64,000 nucleotides of DNA from Psychrobacillus sp044762655 (GTDB taxonomy: Bacteria; Bacillota; Bacilli; Bacillales_A; Planococcaceae): positions 1 through 64,000 of the forward strand of contig NZ_JBIWER010000009.1 of assembly GCF_044762655.1 (NCBI RefSeq), written 5' to 3'. Below the pieces are notes generated by a model that saw only the letters and a program-made list of their open reading frames with translations, did no database searches and had not been told where the DNA came from. The position numbers and the translations under genes are program-made. Shown one piece after another: positions 25,478-34,531 of this stretch (position 1 is the first letter of the stretch; the number at the start of each line of letters is the position of its first letter).

Positions 25478-26158
25478 TCAGCCCGCAACATAACGATCAA
25501 GTCGTTTTTCCATACGCCCTTGAGCGTTAGATAGAACGGTACTGAACATCAAATAAATAAATCCTGCCAAACAATATAAAATTAATGGTTCATAGGTTAT
25601 TGCGGTAATTTGCTGAGCCACCCTAAACAATTCAGTCACCGTAAGGGTCGCGGCAAGTGATGTATCCTTTACCAAGCCAATAAAACTGTTTGATAAAGGC
25701 GGAACCGATACCCTCGTTGCCTGAGGTAAGATAACCCTTCTTAATGCCTGTCGATAGCTCATCCCGATGGAATAAGCAGCCTCCCATTGGCCTTTAGTAA
25801 TGGAAAGAATAGCAGCACGGATAATCTCTGAATTATATGCGCCAACGTTCAAAGAAAAACCAATTACTGCTGCAGGCAGCGGGTCAATCGTAATTCCGAC
25901 ACTTGGAAGACCATAGAATATAACAAATAACTGAACGAGAAGTGGTGTTCCTCTAAACACCCATACATAAAATCTTGCAACTGCGCTGAGAGGTTTAATT
26001 CCCGAGATTCGAGCCAGTGCAGTAAGCAAGGCAAGAATGAGTCCCAGTAAAAAAGAGATAAGGGTTAAGGGTACAGTAAAGGCGATTCCTGCTTTCAACA
26101 TTGGGAGAAAGGAATTTACAATGATGTCAATTATTTGAATCGCTCTTTCATCAAACAT
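25478..26158 (-). CDS. Cystine/polar amino acid ABC transporter permease
   Basis: ATG 26158 after AAGGAAG. The 226-aa protein has five or six membrane helices and the HisM/GlnP-type permease signature: VFRGTPLLVQLFVIFYGLP (about residues 67-85), and the EAA loop EAAYSIGMSYRQALRRVILP that docks to the ATPase. Gene order is binding protein, permease, ATPase, with gaps of 12-17 bases, one transcript. Confidence 0.92.
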   Translation of the reverse strand: MFDERAIQIIDIIVNSFLPMLKAGIAFTVPLTLISFLLGLILALLTALARISGIKPLSAVARFYVWVFRGTPLLVQLFVIFYGLPSVGITIDPLPAAVIGFSLNVGAYNSEIIRAAILSITKGQWEAAYSIGMSYRQALRRVILPQATRVSVPPLSNSFIGLVKDTSLAATLTVTELFRVAQQITAITYEPLILYCLAGFIYLMFSTVLSNAQGRMEKRLDRYVAG

Positions 26159-26170
26159 TCGAACACTTCC

Positions 26171-26992
26171 TTATTTTGAAACGTCGGTTTCAAAGTATTT
26201 TTGAGAGATACTTAGATATGTGCCATCACTCTTCATGTCGGAGAGCGCTTTATTTACCGCATCTATTAATTCTTTATTATTTCCTTTATTAAACATAAAT
26301 CCCATTTTCGCCACTTTATCATATTCTGCTACAGCTTTAATAGCTACATCAGGTTTTTGCTTTTTGACATCCTGAAAAGCCAATTTATCATTTATAATCA
26401 CATCAGCACGTTTCGAGACTACAAGATCAATCCCTTGATTAAAACTTTCGTCTGTCACGATCTCGGCACCGTAGGATATAGCTATATCCTTATAGTTAGA
26501 TATTAGTTGCTGAGCAGCTTTTTTTCCTTTCAAATCTTCAAATGATTTAATAGTGTCATTGTCACTTCTAACAATCAAAACAGGTTTTGACACAACATAG
26601 GGATCAGAAAAATCGTATTTTTCCTGACGGTCAGGACGAATTTCAATTTGATTCGCAATCATATCGAAACGATTCGAATCAAGCCCAGCAAAGATACCGT
26701 CCCATTGGGTTTCAACAAATTCCGGCTTTACACCAAGTCTGTTTGCTACTTCTTCAACGATTTCAATATCAAAACCAGTCAATTTTCCTGAAGCATCATG
26801 GAAGCTAAACGGTGAATATACTCCTTCTGTACCAATTCTAATTTTTCCTTCCGCTTGAATTTGCTCAAACAGATTATTACTGTCGGCTGAGACCGGTTGA
26901 GTGGTTGATTGATTTGGTGGTGTTTTTCCACATGCAGTTAATGCAAGTGAAATGAGTAACAAGAAAGCTACAAATTTTAAATTCCTTTTCAT
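26171..26992 (-). CDS. Cystine-type ABC transporter substrate-binding lipoprotein
   Basis: GAGGAGG sets the start at ATG 26992. The 273-aa product has a lipoprotein signal with lipobox LALTACGK (Cys about 21) and a family 3 solute-binding fold: IRIGTEGVYSPFSFHD, FDIEIVEEVANRLG, WDGIFAGLDSNRFD and FSDPYVVSKPVLIV are typical of FliY/TcyA/TcyJ-type cystine receptors. It delivers substrate at the outer membrane face to the permease. Confidence 0.9.
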   Translation of the reverse strand: MKRNLKFVAFLLLISLALTACGKTPPNQSTTQPVSADSNNLFEQIQAEGKIRIGTEGVYSPFSFHDASGKLTGFDIEIVEEVANRLGVKPEFVETQWDGIFAGLDSNRFDMIANQIEIRPDRQEKYDFSDPYVVSKPVLIVRSDNDTIKSFEDLKGKKAAQQLISNYKDIAISYGAEIVTDESFNQGIDLVVSKRADVIINDKLAFQDVKKQKPDVAIKAVAEYDKVAKMGFMFNKGNNKELIDAVNKALSDMKSDGTYLSISQKYFETDVSK

Positions 26993-27470
26993 AAAGAGTT
27001 CCTCCTCAATTTTCATAAAAGTGAATTTTCTGATAATTATAATCTGAAGCTTATATGTGCATTAATACAACTGTTAATTGTCCAGCTTCTATTAAGCGGA
27101 GAGTGACTAGTCTGTAATTTATTTAGCATTTCTATATGGTTCTGCAAATAAAAAGTTTGTAAAATATCCTTTTTACTGTGAAAGCATTTAGTCAAAACTA
27201 ATGTGCTCAATCTGTACATAGAGAAAGTCAAATTTATTAATCTCAAAACAAGTATTTCATTCCTTTACTATAATGCTTGTTTGAAATTTTTTCTATAACT
27301 TGTTGGGACATTTTGAACATCCTTTATTAATTTTAGTAAAGATTAATTATTTTAGGATTCAGTAGCCCTTTTCCAGTAATAAGCCCCTTTTTACTGGCTC
27401 CCTAGTATAAGATTAATCTTATACTAGGGAGATTTAGTCCAGGTTTTAGCAGTTTTTTATAAAAAACAAG
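26993..27470. other. Upstream region of the cystine operon
   Basis: About 480 bases without a supported gene. No S-box, T-box or other riboswitch pattern was recognised. A perfect 16-bp palindrome (CTCCCTAGTATAAGAT with a 2-base loop, 27399-27432) probably terminates the rhodanese transcript entering from the right. Confidence 0.45.
27399..27432 (-). terminator. Long perfect hairpin after the rhodanese gene
   Basis: CTCCCTAGTATAAGAT TA ATCTTATACTAGGGAG, 16 perfect pairs, about 40 bases downstream of the rhodanese stop on the minus strand. Confidence 0.65.
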
Positions 27471-29072
27471 TCATATATTCTGATAGATTTGCTGTATATG
27501 ACTTAACTGTGTTTCCAAATCTATTTCCCACACCAAATAATCATGCATATGTTTTTTTCCACGTTCTGGGTCGTCAAGATAAATATCATCCGGTTCTTTT
27601 ATAAAACCTTTAGATCCATATTCAAAGGAATAACCAGCTTTAGACCATGCCTTTTTGCCGCCCTCGAGGACATATATATCTTTAAAACCCAACTCTAGTA
27701 AAGTTGCTGCACATAAGGTTGAACCATAACCATTGTGACAAGTAAGGACAATTGTGTCACTTTCTTTTGCAACCTCATGAATGTAAAATTCTAGCCAGCT
27801 TCGGGATAACCATAAGGAATTCGGTATATGTCCACTTTGGTAACTTTGGCTTGTATCAACATCAATTATGGTTAATTTAGGCATAGATACTAACTTTCCT
27901 TTTAAATTTGGTGCATTTATTAGGTTAATATTCTTATTAGCTGTATTATATCCAAGTGGCGAAGCTTGTGTTTCCCCTTCTTCAATCGAAAAACCAGAAT
28001 TTTTCCATTGTTCTACACCACCATCTAAGACAAAAACATTTTCAAAGCCCATCTTTTTGTACCAATAGGCGGTTATTACAGATCGATGTCTATCATTACT
28101 GATAAAAACAATATTACCCTTTCTAACACCAATATGGTCATCCGCTTCTTGTATGGCTTGCCCACCTGGCAGGTTATATGTTCCTGGAATATGTCCTTCA
28201 ACATATTCAAGCGTTGTTCTTACATCAAACTCATAAAGCGTATGATAATCGGAATCATTACGTAAATCTAGATAGTCTTTTAAGGAAATTAACTGAATAC
28301 TATTTTCTTGAATCAACTGGCTAATAAAGGTATTAAGTCTTGATGAGTTCGATTTAGATATGTTTGGCTGAGGTGTGTTAAAGTTCAATTCAAGATTTGC
28401 CAAAACCCAACCCATAGTACCATTTTTTAAATTATATACATTCTTAAAACCCATTTCTCTTAATGTTTGAGATGCTATTATACTACGTGTGCGACCAGCA
28501 CATGTTAGGATTATATCTTTTTTGTCACTTTCGATATAATTATAAATTTCATGATATAACTCTACGCCAGGAATGTTTATCGCTCCAGGGATACTTCCTG
28601 TATTTTTTACTTCTTCAACAGGGCGTACATCGATGATAATGAAATTACTTTCATCACTTGTCAATCGGTTATTCACTGTCTGAGGCTCTAAATATGGTAC
28701 ATTTCTTGAAACCCTTTCTCCAAAGGCTTTACTCGGGACGTTCACCCCGTTAATAAGATAATTGTCTTGTTTTTCCCATTGATTTAATCCTCCTTCCAGA
28801 ACATATACACTTGTGTATCCTAATTTTTCAAGAGTGTCCGCAGATAAAGCCGATCTACTTTCATCATTACAATAGAGAACAATTTTTGTGTTTTTCACTG
28901 GGACTAATTTGGAAACTCTAAACTCTAATAATCTCTTTGGTATATTTGTAGCAAATAGTATTTGTTTACTTTCATACTCAGTTCTTTCTCTAACATCAAT
29001 TAATGCAAACGAAAAATCATGTGATTTAAGTAATTCTAATACTGTATTTCGACTAACTTTTTTAATCGACAT
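27471..29072 (-). CDS. Four-domain rhodanese (sulfurtransferase) protein
   Basis: ATG 29072 after AGTAGGAGTG. The 533-aa protein is four rhodanese domains in a row. Loops at the catalytic position read VLYCNDESRSA (domain 1), ILTCAGRTRSI (2), VFISNDRHRSV (3) and VLTCHNGYGST (4): three keep the sulfur-carrying Cys, domain 3 has Ser. Each ends in a VLEGG- or NLKNG-like turn. It should move sulfane sulfur between thiols or to cyanide in the cytoplasm. It lies 37 bases after a cysteine-dioxygenase-type gene and is probably co-transcribed, suggesting handling of persulfide or excess cysteine sulfur. Confidence 0.9.
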   Translation of the reverse strand: MSIKKVSRNTVLELLKSHDFSFALIDVRERTEYESKQILFATNIPKRLLEFRVSKLVPVKNTKIVLYCNDESRSALSADTLEKLGYTSVYVLEGGLNQWEKQDNYLINGVNVPSKAFGERVSRNVPYLEPQTVNNRLTSDESNFIIIDVRPVEEVKNTGSIPGAINIPGVELYHEIYNYIESDKKDIILTCAGRTRSIIASQTLREMGFKNVYNLKNGTMGWVLANLELNFNTPQPNISKSNSSRLNTFISQLIQENSIQLISLKDYLDLRNDSDYHTLYEFDVRTTLEYVEGHIPGTYNLPGGQAIQEADDHIGVRKGNIVFISNDRHRSVITAYWYKKMGFENVFVLDGGVEQWKNSGFSIEEGETQASPLGYNTANKNINLINAPNLKGKLVSMPKLTIIDVDTSQSYQSGHIPNSLWLSRSWLEFYIHEVAKESDTIVLTCHNGYGSTLCAATLLELGFKDIYVLEGGKKAWSKAGYSFEYGSKGFIKEPDDIYLDDPERGKKHMHDYLVWEIDLETQLSHIQQIYQNI

Positions 29073-29109
29073 AAATTTACACTCCTACTGATTATTTGGT
29101 TATAAACTA

Positions 29110-29709
29110 TCATAAAGAATCGATTACCAATTCATCCCACTCTTTTTGCTTCCCAGTTATTGGGTCATACACATGCCTTTTTATTTCATTTATATTACCC
29201 CCGTAAACGTGAAATCCTACGCATGGCTCTCCGACATGACCACTACGTACATCATGAATATCATCATCTTTTGTGCAACAGACTAATACATCGCCCTTTT
29301 GCAAGAAATGTACTTCTTTAGGTTTAAGTACTTCTTCCTTGCCTTTAATCGGTTTATAATAGTGGGTTTCAATTTCAACCCCTTGTAGAACACCAACAAC
29401 TCCCCAAGTACAGTGATCATGGACAGGAGAGCTTTGACCAACAGCCCAAACACAGGATAAAATTGAAAAGCTACCATCAGGAGCTATATATACCATATAA
29501 TCTGTACTATCTGCACTTTTTTGAGGATCCGATCTTAGATATTCTTTATTAAGAAAACCCTCAACTTGCAAACGTGGTTTCAACAAACTAGCTACCCCTT
29601 CGGTAATGGTATCCTCATCATTGTGATTGTGTACCAGTTCATAAACGTCTTGAATAAACTTTTTTAACTCAGGGTGGAAACTTTCATTGATTTTTAAATC
29701 TACCGCCAT
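29110..29709 (-). CDS. Cysteine dioxygenase-type cupin (thiol dioxygenase)
   Basis: The 199-aa protein has the thiol-dioxygenase cupin: PVHDHCTWGVVGVLQG (about residues 96-111) supplies two iron His, and IHDVRSG (about 150) the third. Family members oxidise cysteine or 3-mercaptopropionate to the sulfinate. Which thiol is used cannot be read from sequence. ATG 29709 has GGAAGG about 12 bases upstream. The promoter region carries a 20-base inverted repeat shared with the malY promoter. Confidence 0.83.
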   Translation of the reverse strand: MAVDLKINESFHPELKKFIQDVYELVHNHNDEDTITEGVASLLKPRLQVEGFLNKEYLRSDPQKSADSTDYMVYIAPDGSFSILSCVWAVGQSSPVHDHCTWGVVGVLQGVEIETHYYKPIKGKEEVLKPKEVHFLQKGDVLVCCTKDDDIHDVRSGHVGEPCVGFHVYGGNINEIKRHVYDPITGKQKEWDELVIDSL

Positions 29710-29836
29710 CTAGTTCACATTCCTTCCTCTTATATTATTTTTTTCTAATAATTCAACGATAATGATAACGCTTACCTAATTATGTTAATCTTAACTTCGT
29801 TGGATTTAGATTATTGTGATTATTATGTCAATAACC

Positions 29837-29856
29837 TGGTATAATGAAAAGTACCA
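29837..29856 (-). promoter_or_regulatory. Operator-like inverted repeat and promoter before the thiol dioxygenase gene
   Basis: TGGTATAATGAAAAGTACCA is an inverted repeat (TGGTA...TACCA). On the minus strand it lies directly upstream of a -35 TTGACA followed, 17 bases on, by TAAATC. The same 20-base architecture stands at the same place before malY (31447-31466). A site abutting the -35 box fits an activator. Confidence 0.6.
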
Positions 29857-29944
29857 GAAATGATTAATTCAAGGGACCAATAAAGGTGATTTAGAATCCG
29901 TCCTTCAGTCCAATCATTCTTTAGGACACACTAAACGTAAATTA

Positions 29945-29973
29945 AATCCCACCTATAATTAATAGGTGGGATT
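29945..29973 (-). terminator. Terminator of the malY-type gene
   Basis: AATCCCACCTAT AATTA ATAGGTGGGATT, 12 perfect pairs, with A/T runs on both sides. Confidence 0.8.
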
Positions 29974-30029
29974 CTAAAAAAATCCTTTAAAATTACTTGC
30001 AAAACTCTATTTCTGTATAGACAACTACA

Positions 30030-31232
30030 CTACAATACTACAATCTTACTATTAGGTTTTTTCATATTTTCGTAAGCCCTTTTCATACAAGCAAGACCTT
30101 TTTCAAGAACCTGTGTCTGCGTAGCAACATTCAAGCGCATGAAACCTATACCGGGAGCACCATAATTAGAACCACAGTTCAATTTGATACCTTCGGATTT
30201 ATACATCTCAATTAACTTTGACTGTTCAATATTCCAAGCTCGGAAATCAATCCATAGTAGGTATGTTCCTTCTGGTTCAATCACTTTTACTTCCGGCATT
30301 GTTTCTGCGATAAACCTTTTAACGATTTTGATGTTCTTTACAAAGTACTCATTCTGCTGATCCACATAATATTCGCAATCGTTATAAGCAGAGATTAGTG
30401 CTTCGATACCAAAATAATTGTAGTCGAAATGATAATTGTCATAAACCACATTGTACTGATCACTAAGCGTTTTGTTCTTGATTATGACATATGCGGAATA
30501 AAAACAAGCAAGATTAAAGGTCTTGCTTGGAGATCCCATTACGATAACGTTATCCGCAATATCCTTTGAGATAGAGAAATACGGAGTATGTTTATGTTCA
30601 CCATAGATAATGTCACCGTGGATCTCATCACTGACTATTAAGACGTCGTTCTTTCTGCAAATTTCGGCCATTCTTGTAAGTTCATCTTTTGTCCATACCC
30701 GACCAACTGGATTGTGGGGATTACAAACCAATAGAATTCGGACACGTGGATCAGAAGCTTTCTTGTCGAGATCATCAAAATCTATTTCATAATGTCCATC
30801 TTTAAGAACTAGATCGTTACTCTCGACATAACGTCCAGTACCCTTAATTACAACATTAAATGTATTATATACAGGGGCTTGCAATAGAATTGTATCACCT
30901 GGCCTAGTGTATGCGTTAATTATCATCCAAAGCGCACCAGTCATCAGTCCCTGTGAATGGCGGACTGTTTCCTGTTCTAGAGAAATACCATAACGCTTTT
31001 GATACCATCCAGAGATGGCGCTCGCAAAACGCTTTTGGGGGAATTTACCGTAAGCGTAGACTCCATACTCCGCTCGTTTGCGTACAGCTTTAATAACGGG
31101 TTCTGGAGCTTTGAAATCAGTATCTGCAACGCCAAACGGTATATACTTTCCATCTTCTCCCTCATAATCCCATTTAAAGGAATCAGTCCCGATTCGATTT
31201 ATTGGTTCGTCAAAATTATGATATAGTTCCAT
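30030..31232 (-). CDS. MalY/PatB-type cystathionine beta-lyase (C-S lyase)
   Basis: ATG 31232 after AAGGAAGG. The 400-aa protein is a fold-type I PLP enzyme of the MalY/PatB group: NRIGTDSFKWDY at the start, CNPHNPVGRVW, VSDEIHGDIIYG with the PLP-ring Asp, and GSPSKTFNLA with the Lys that binds PLP (about 233). These enzymes release sulfide or thiols from cystathionine or cysteine S-conjugates. Surrounded by other cysteine-sulfur genes and preceded by the same operator-like repeat as the thiol dioxygenase gene. Confidence 0.88.
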   Translation of the reverse strand: MELYHNFDEPINRIGTDSFKWDYEGEDGKYIPFGVADTDFKAPEPVIKAVRKRAEYGVYAYGKFPQKRFASAISGWYQKRYGISLEQETVRHSQGLMTGALWMIINAYTRPGDTILLQAPVYNTFNVVIKGTGRYVESNDLVLKDGHYEIDFDDLDKKASDPRVRILLVCNPHNPVGRVWTKDELTRMAEICRKNDVLIVSDEIHGDIIYGEHKHTPYFSISKDIADNVIVMGSPSKTFNLACFYSAYVIIKNKTLSDQYNVVYDNYHFDYNYFGIEALISAYNDCEYYVDQQNEYFVKNIKIVKRFIAETMPEVKVIEPEGTYLLWIDFRAWNIEQSKLIEMYKSEGIKLNCGSNYGAPGIGFMRLNVATQTQVLEKGLACMKRAYENMKKPNSKIVVL

Positions 31233-31446
31233 ATGTATACCTTCCTTAGCCTGACGTTTTATTAATGGTATTTACCAAGTTCAAACTTACTCTTTTTTAT
31301 GAAGTATGAATACACAGATTGCATTACTAACCATCAGAACGAAAATTGATCTATTCAAATAGTCCGGAAACTCTCGCATACGATGCTACTCCTGAAATAA
31401 AGGTTCTTAAGTTCGCTGAAATCTTTTTGTTATTATTTCAACAACT

Positions 31447-31466
31447 TGGTATTGTGAATAGTACCA
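31447..31466 (-). promoter_or_regulatory. Operator-like inverted repeat before malY
   Basis: TGGTATTGTGAATAGTACCA, identical in layout to 29837-29856 and matching it at 16 of 20 bases, with the match continuing into both flanks. On the minus strand it is followed directly by TTGAAA, a likely -35. Confidence 0.6.
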
Positions 31467-31523
31467 GAACTAATTATTTTAAAGTATCAGTATACATTTA
31501 GTTCTATATATTCTGCCTTTAAA

Positions 31524-32927
31524 TCATCCCAAAACCCGCTTTAACCTTGCCACCGCTTCTGGTATTTTCTCTTCTCCAATATTAGCAAACCCTATTACCA
31601 AATCGATTGAACCCGCAGTATCATTCCTATTTTCCAACATAAACTGGCGCATCGTAAAGATTTCCAGCTTTTCCTCCTTTGCTTTTTCTTCAACCTCCTC
31701 ATAGGTTTTATTGGTTGCAAATCGAGCTAAAAAATGCAAACCAGCACGCGTATCCTCGATGGATACTTTCTTCCCAAAGCAATCTTCAATACAGCGCATT
31801 AATTCTTTTCGCTTTATTTCATAATGATGATTCATCCGTTTGACATGTCTAGCATATGCACCTGTTTCAATAAAATAATGTAATGAGTATAACGCCAATA
31901 CATTCCCGGTTTGCTTCAAATCGGCATGTTGTCCCCTATATTGCCGTAACATATCAGGTGGAAGAACCATATAGCTTATTCGTAAACCAGGAAAAATTGT
32001 TTTAGAAAAAGTACCTATATAAATGACTCGCTGATTCCGATCTATACTTTGTAGTGATGGGATATTATCGGTTTCATATTTAAATTCACTATCATAATCG
32101 TCTTCAATAATATAGCGGTCTGGACCTTCTATAGCCCAATTTAATAATTCATTTCTTCGAGTGATAGGCATGATTTTCCCAGTCGGAAATTGATGTGATG
32201 GAGTGACGAACAAATAATTAATGTTAGAATCCATTTTCTTTATAGCTATCCCATTTTCATCAAGTGGACACGCACGTACATCAACCCCCATATTTTTTAA
32301 ATGGGCGTAAAAACGGACATATCCTGGATCCTCTACCCCAGTAACAATATTCTGGTTACTCAATTCTATTAAATTACCAATTAGCAATTGAAATCCTGCC
32401 CCGATAATGATTTGCTCCGGCTCACAAACTACTCCGCGTGTTATGGCGATCATTCGGGCTATAGTCTGTCTTAATATATAAGGTCCCTGAAAATGACCAT
32501 ACTCAGATAATTCTCTTTTATGATTTGTAATTACTTTTTGCTGGCATTTCATCCATTCACGGAAGGGGAACATGGATATGGAAGATGTCCTATGGGATAA
32601 GGAAAGCCATCCTTCTTTTGTTTGAATCTGTTCTTTCAAATCACTCGGTAACGGCTGATTATACACCCTCCCCTCCCGCAAGGGAGTAATATTTTCTACG
32701 TAATATCCTTTTCTTTCTTCTGTATAAATATATCCCTCTGCAAGGAGCTGTTCATAAGCATTTGTTACCGTATTCACACTAACCTTTAATTGCTCCGCAA
32801 GCATTCGTTTTGATGGAAGCTTTTCATTTGCTTGTAATCTACCATTCATGATAGATCCTTTTAAGCTATCATAAATTTGATGATATAAATTTTTCTTCTC
32901 TTCAATTTTATTAATCATAAAGAACAT
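31524..32927 (-). CDS. MocR-family regulator (GntR wHTH plus aminotransferase), GabR-like
   Basis: CGGAGG sets the start at ATG 32927. The 467-aa protein has a GntR winged helix (LPSKRMLAEQLKVSVNTVTN, about residues 36-55), a linker, and a fold-type I aminotransferase domain with DDYDSEFKYE and IGTFSKTIFPGLR, whose Lys binds PLP. Size and layout match GabR of B. subtilis (479 aa), which activates gabTD with GABA and PLP. It is divergent from gabT here. Possible sites (GGTAC motifs) lie before gabT, before its own gene, and before malY and the thiol dioxygenase gene. Confidence 0.9.
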   Translation of the reverse strand: MFFMINKIEEKKNLYHQIYDSLKGSIMNGRLQANEKLPSKRMLAEQLKVSVNTVTNAYEQLLAEGYIYTEERKGYYVENITPLREGRVYNQPLPSDLKEQIQTKEGWLSLSHRTSSISMFPFREWMKCQQKVITNHKRELSEYGHFQGPYILRQTIARMIAITRGVVCEPEQIIIGAGFQLLIGNLIELSNQNIVTGVEDPGYVRFYAHLKNMGVDVRACPLDENGIAIKKMDSNINYLFVTPSHQFPTGKIMPITRRNELLNWAIEGPDRYIIEDDYDSEFKYETDNIPSLQSIDRNQRVIYIGTFSKTIFPGLRISYMVLPPDMLRQYRGQHADLKQTGNVLALYSLHYFIETGAYARHVKRMNHHYEIKRKELMRCIEDCFGKKVSIEDTRAGLHFLARFATNKTYEEVEEKAKEEKLEIFTMRQFMLENRNDTAGSIDLVIGFANIGEEKIPEAVARLKRVLG

Positions 32928-32942
32928 TATAATCCTCCGTAT

Positions 32943-33117
32943 CTGGTACCTAAAAAAATTTATATTCGTCATTTGTATTATATCAGTTATTAATTTAATC
33001 ATCAAAATAAACAAAGTAATATAAAGATTCTAAATTATTTGTAGTATTTTACTTTTATTTAATTTTATGACCTTTCACTTTTATCCTTGGTACCTTCAAT
33101 ATCTTCTTTTTGGTACT
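32943..33117. promoter_or_regulatory. MocR/gabT divergent control region with GGTAC boxes
   Basis: Three related boxes: CTGGTACC at 32943-32950 (just before the regulator's ribosome binding site), TTGGTACC at 33087-33094 and TTGGTACT at 33110-33117. The last two are direct repeats 23 bases apart upstream of gabT, as expected for MocR/GabR regulators that bind direct repeats. A likely gabT -10 (GATAAT, with TG before it) lies about 30 bases after the second box. Confidence 0.55.
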
Positions 33118-33197
33118 TTTTATTGAATCAAAACATGTGATAATACTATTTAATTCTAATAAATAAGAAAATTCCATAATTTTAAGGAGGATAAAAG

Positions 33198-34499
33198 ATG
33201 ACCACTACTTATTTAAATACAAGAGAGTTACAAGGAAAAAGGAGAAAATATGTCCCAAAAGGCGTGAGCAACGGGAACTTAAACATTGCACAAAAGGCAA
33301 CAAGTGCTACGATTATCGATATTGATCAAAGAGAATGGATTGATTTCGCTGGTGCTATTGGGACATTAAATGTAGGGCATAGCCATCCAAAGGTAACCGC
33401 TTCTATAAAAGAACAAATTGATAGGTTCTTGCATCCAGGATTCAATATCATGATGTATGAAGGATACATTGCTCTTGCCGAAAAATTATGCCATATAACT
33501 CCTGGGAATTTTGAAAAACAAGCCATATTCTTTAATTCAGGCGCTGAAGCGGTTGAAAATGCAATAAAAATTTCCCGCCGTTATACTGGTCGCCATGCTG
33601 TTGTTTCATTTGTCCGCGGTTACCATGGTAGAACAAATTTAACAATGGGAATGACAAGCAAAGTAAAACCATATAAGTTTGGATTCGGACCATTTGCTCC
33701 AGAAATTTACCAAGCACCTTTCCCATATATGTATCACAAACCAAATGAAATAACGGATGAAGCATATATTGAACAAAAAATTGAAGAATTTAAAGACTTT
33801 TTCATTGCCACAGTAGCTCCAGAGACTGTTGCTTGCATCGTCATGGAGCCAGTCCAAGGGGAGGGTGGATTTATTATCCCTCCGAAAGAATTTGTTCAAG
33901 CAGTAAGTGAATTCTGCAAGGAACATGGAATAGTGTTCGTAGCAGACGAGATTCAGACAGGCTTTGGACGCACAGGAAAACTATTTGCTATCGAGCATTT
34001 TAATGTAACACCAGATTTAATCACTGTTTCAAAATCATTAGCTGCAGGATTGCCATTAAGCGGTGTAGTAGGTAAAGCGGAAATATTAAATGTAGCAGAC
34101 CCGGGCGAACTAGGCGGTACATATGCAGGAAGCCCGGTTGCTTGTGCAGCTGCATTAGCTGTAATCGATGTGATTGAAGAAGAAAAGTTGGTGGAAAAGG
34201 CTGAAATTCTTGGTCAAAAACTTGAGGCAAAACTAGTCGAATTGGCTGCAAAACACGACTATATCGGGGACATTCGTCGATTAGGAGCAATGGTCGCTTG
34301 CGAAATCGTTGAAGACCATATTACTAAACATCCAAATAAAAACAAAACAGCTGAAATTGCCAAGTATGCTAATGAGAATGGACTTTTACTACTCACTGCA
34401 GGTCTAAAAAGCAATGTAATTCGATTTTTAGCCCCATTAGTGATTACAGATGAGGAATTATTGAAGGGGTTGGCTATACTCGAAAAAGCTTTTCAATAA
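33198..34499 (+). CDS. gabT: 4-aminobutyrate aminotransferase
   Basis: AAGGAGG precedes ATG 33198. The 433-aa class III aminotransferase shows FFNSGAEAVENAIKISRRYT (about residues 112-131), VRGYHGRT, VADEIQTGFGRTG with the PLP-ring Asp, and VSKSLAAGLPLSG with the Lys that binds PLP (about 279). It moves the amino group of GABA to 2-oxoglutarate, giving succinate semialdehyde. gabD follows in the same transcript and a GabR-like regulator is divergent, so GABA use is well supported. Confidence 0.9.
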   Translation: MTTTYLNTRELQGKRRKYVPKGVSNGNLNIAQKATSATIIDIDQREWIDFAGAIGTLNVGHSHPKVTASIKEQIDRFLHPGFNIMMYEGYIALAEKLCHITPGNFEKQAIFFNSGAEAVENAIKISRRYTGRHAVVSFVRGYHGRTNLTMGMTSKVKPYKFGFGPFAPEIYQAPFPYMYHKPNEITDEAYIEQKIEEFKDFFIATVAPETVACIVMEPVQGEGGFIIPPKEFVQAVSEFCKEHGIVFVADEIQTGFGRTGKLFAIEHFNVTPDLITVSKSLAAGLPLSGVVGKAEILNVADPGELGGTYAGSPVACAAALAVIDVIEEEKLVEKAEILGQKLEAKLVELAAKHDYIGDIRRLGAMVACEIVEDHITKHPNKNKTAEIAKYANENGLLLLTAGLKSNVIRFLAPLVITDEELLKGLAILEKAFQ

Positions 34500-34531
34500 T
34501 TCCTAAAATGTACAAAGGAGAGTCAGAAAAA

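Noticed and set aside
26993..27470. S-box or T-box riboswitch before the cystine operon
   Set aside because: I looked for the conserved S-box and T-box motifs on the minus strand and did not find them.
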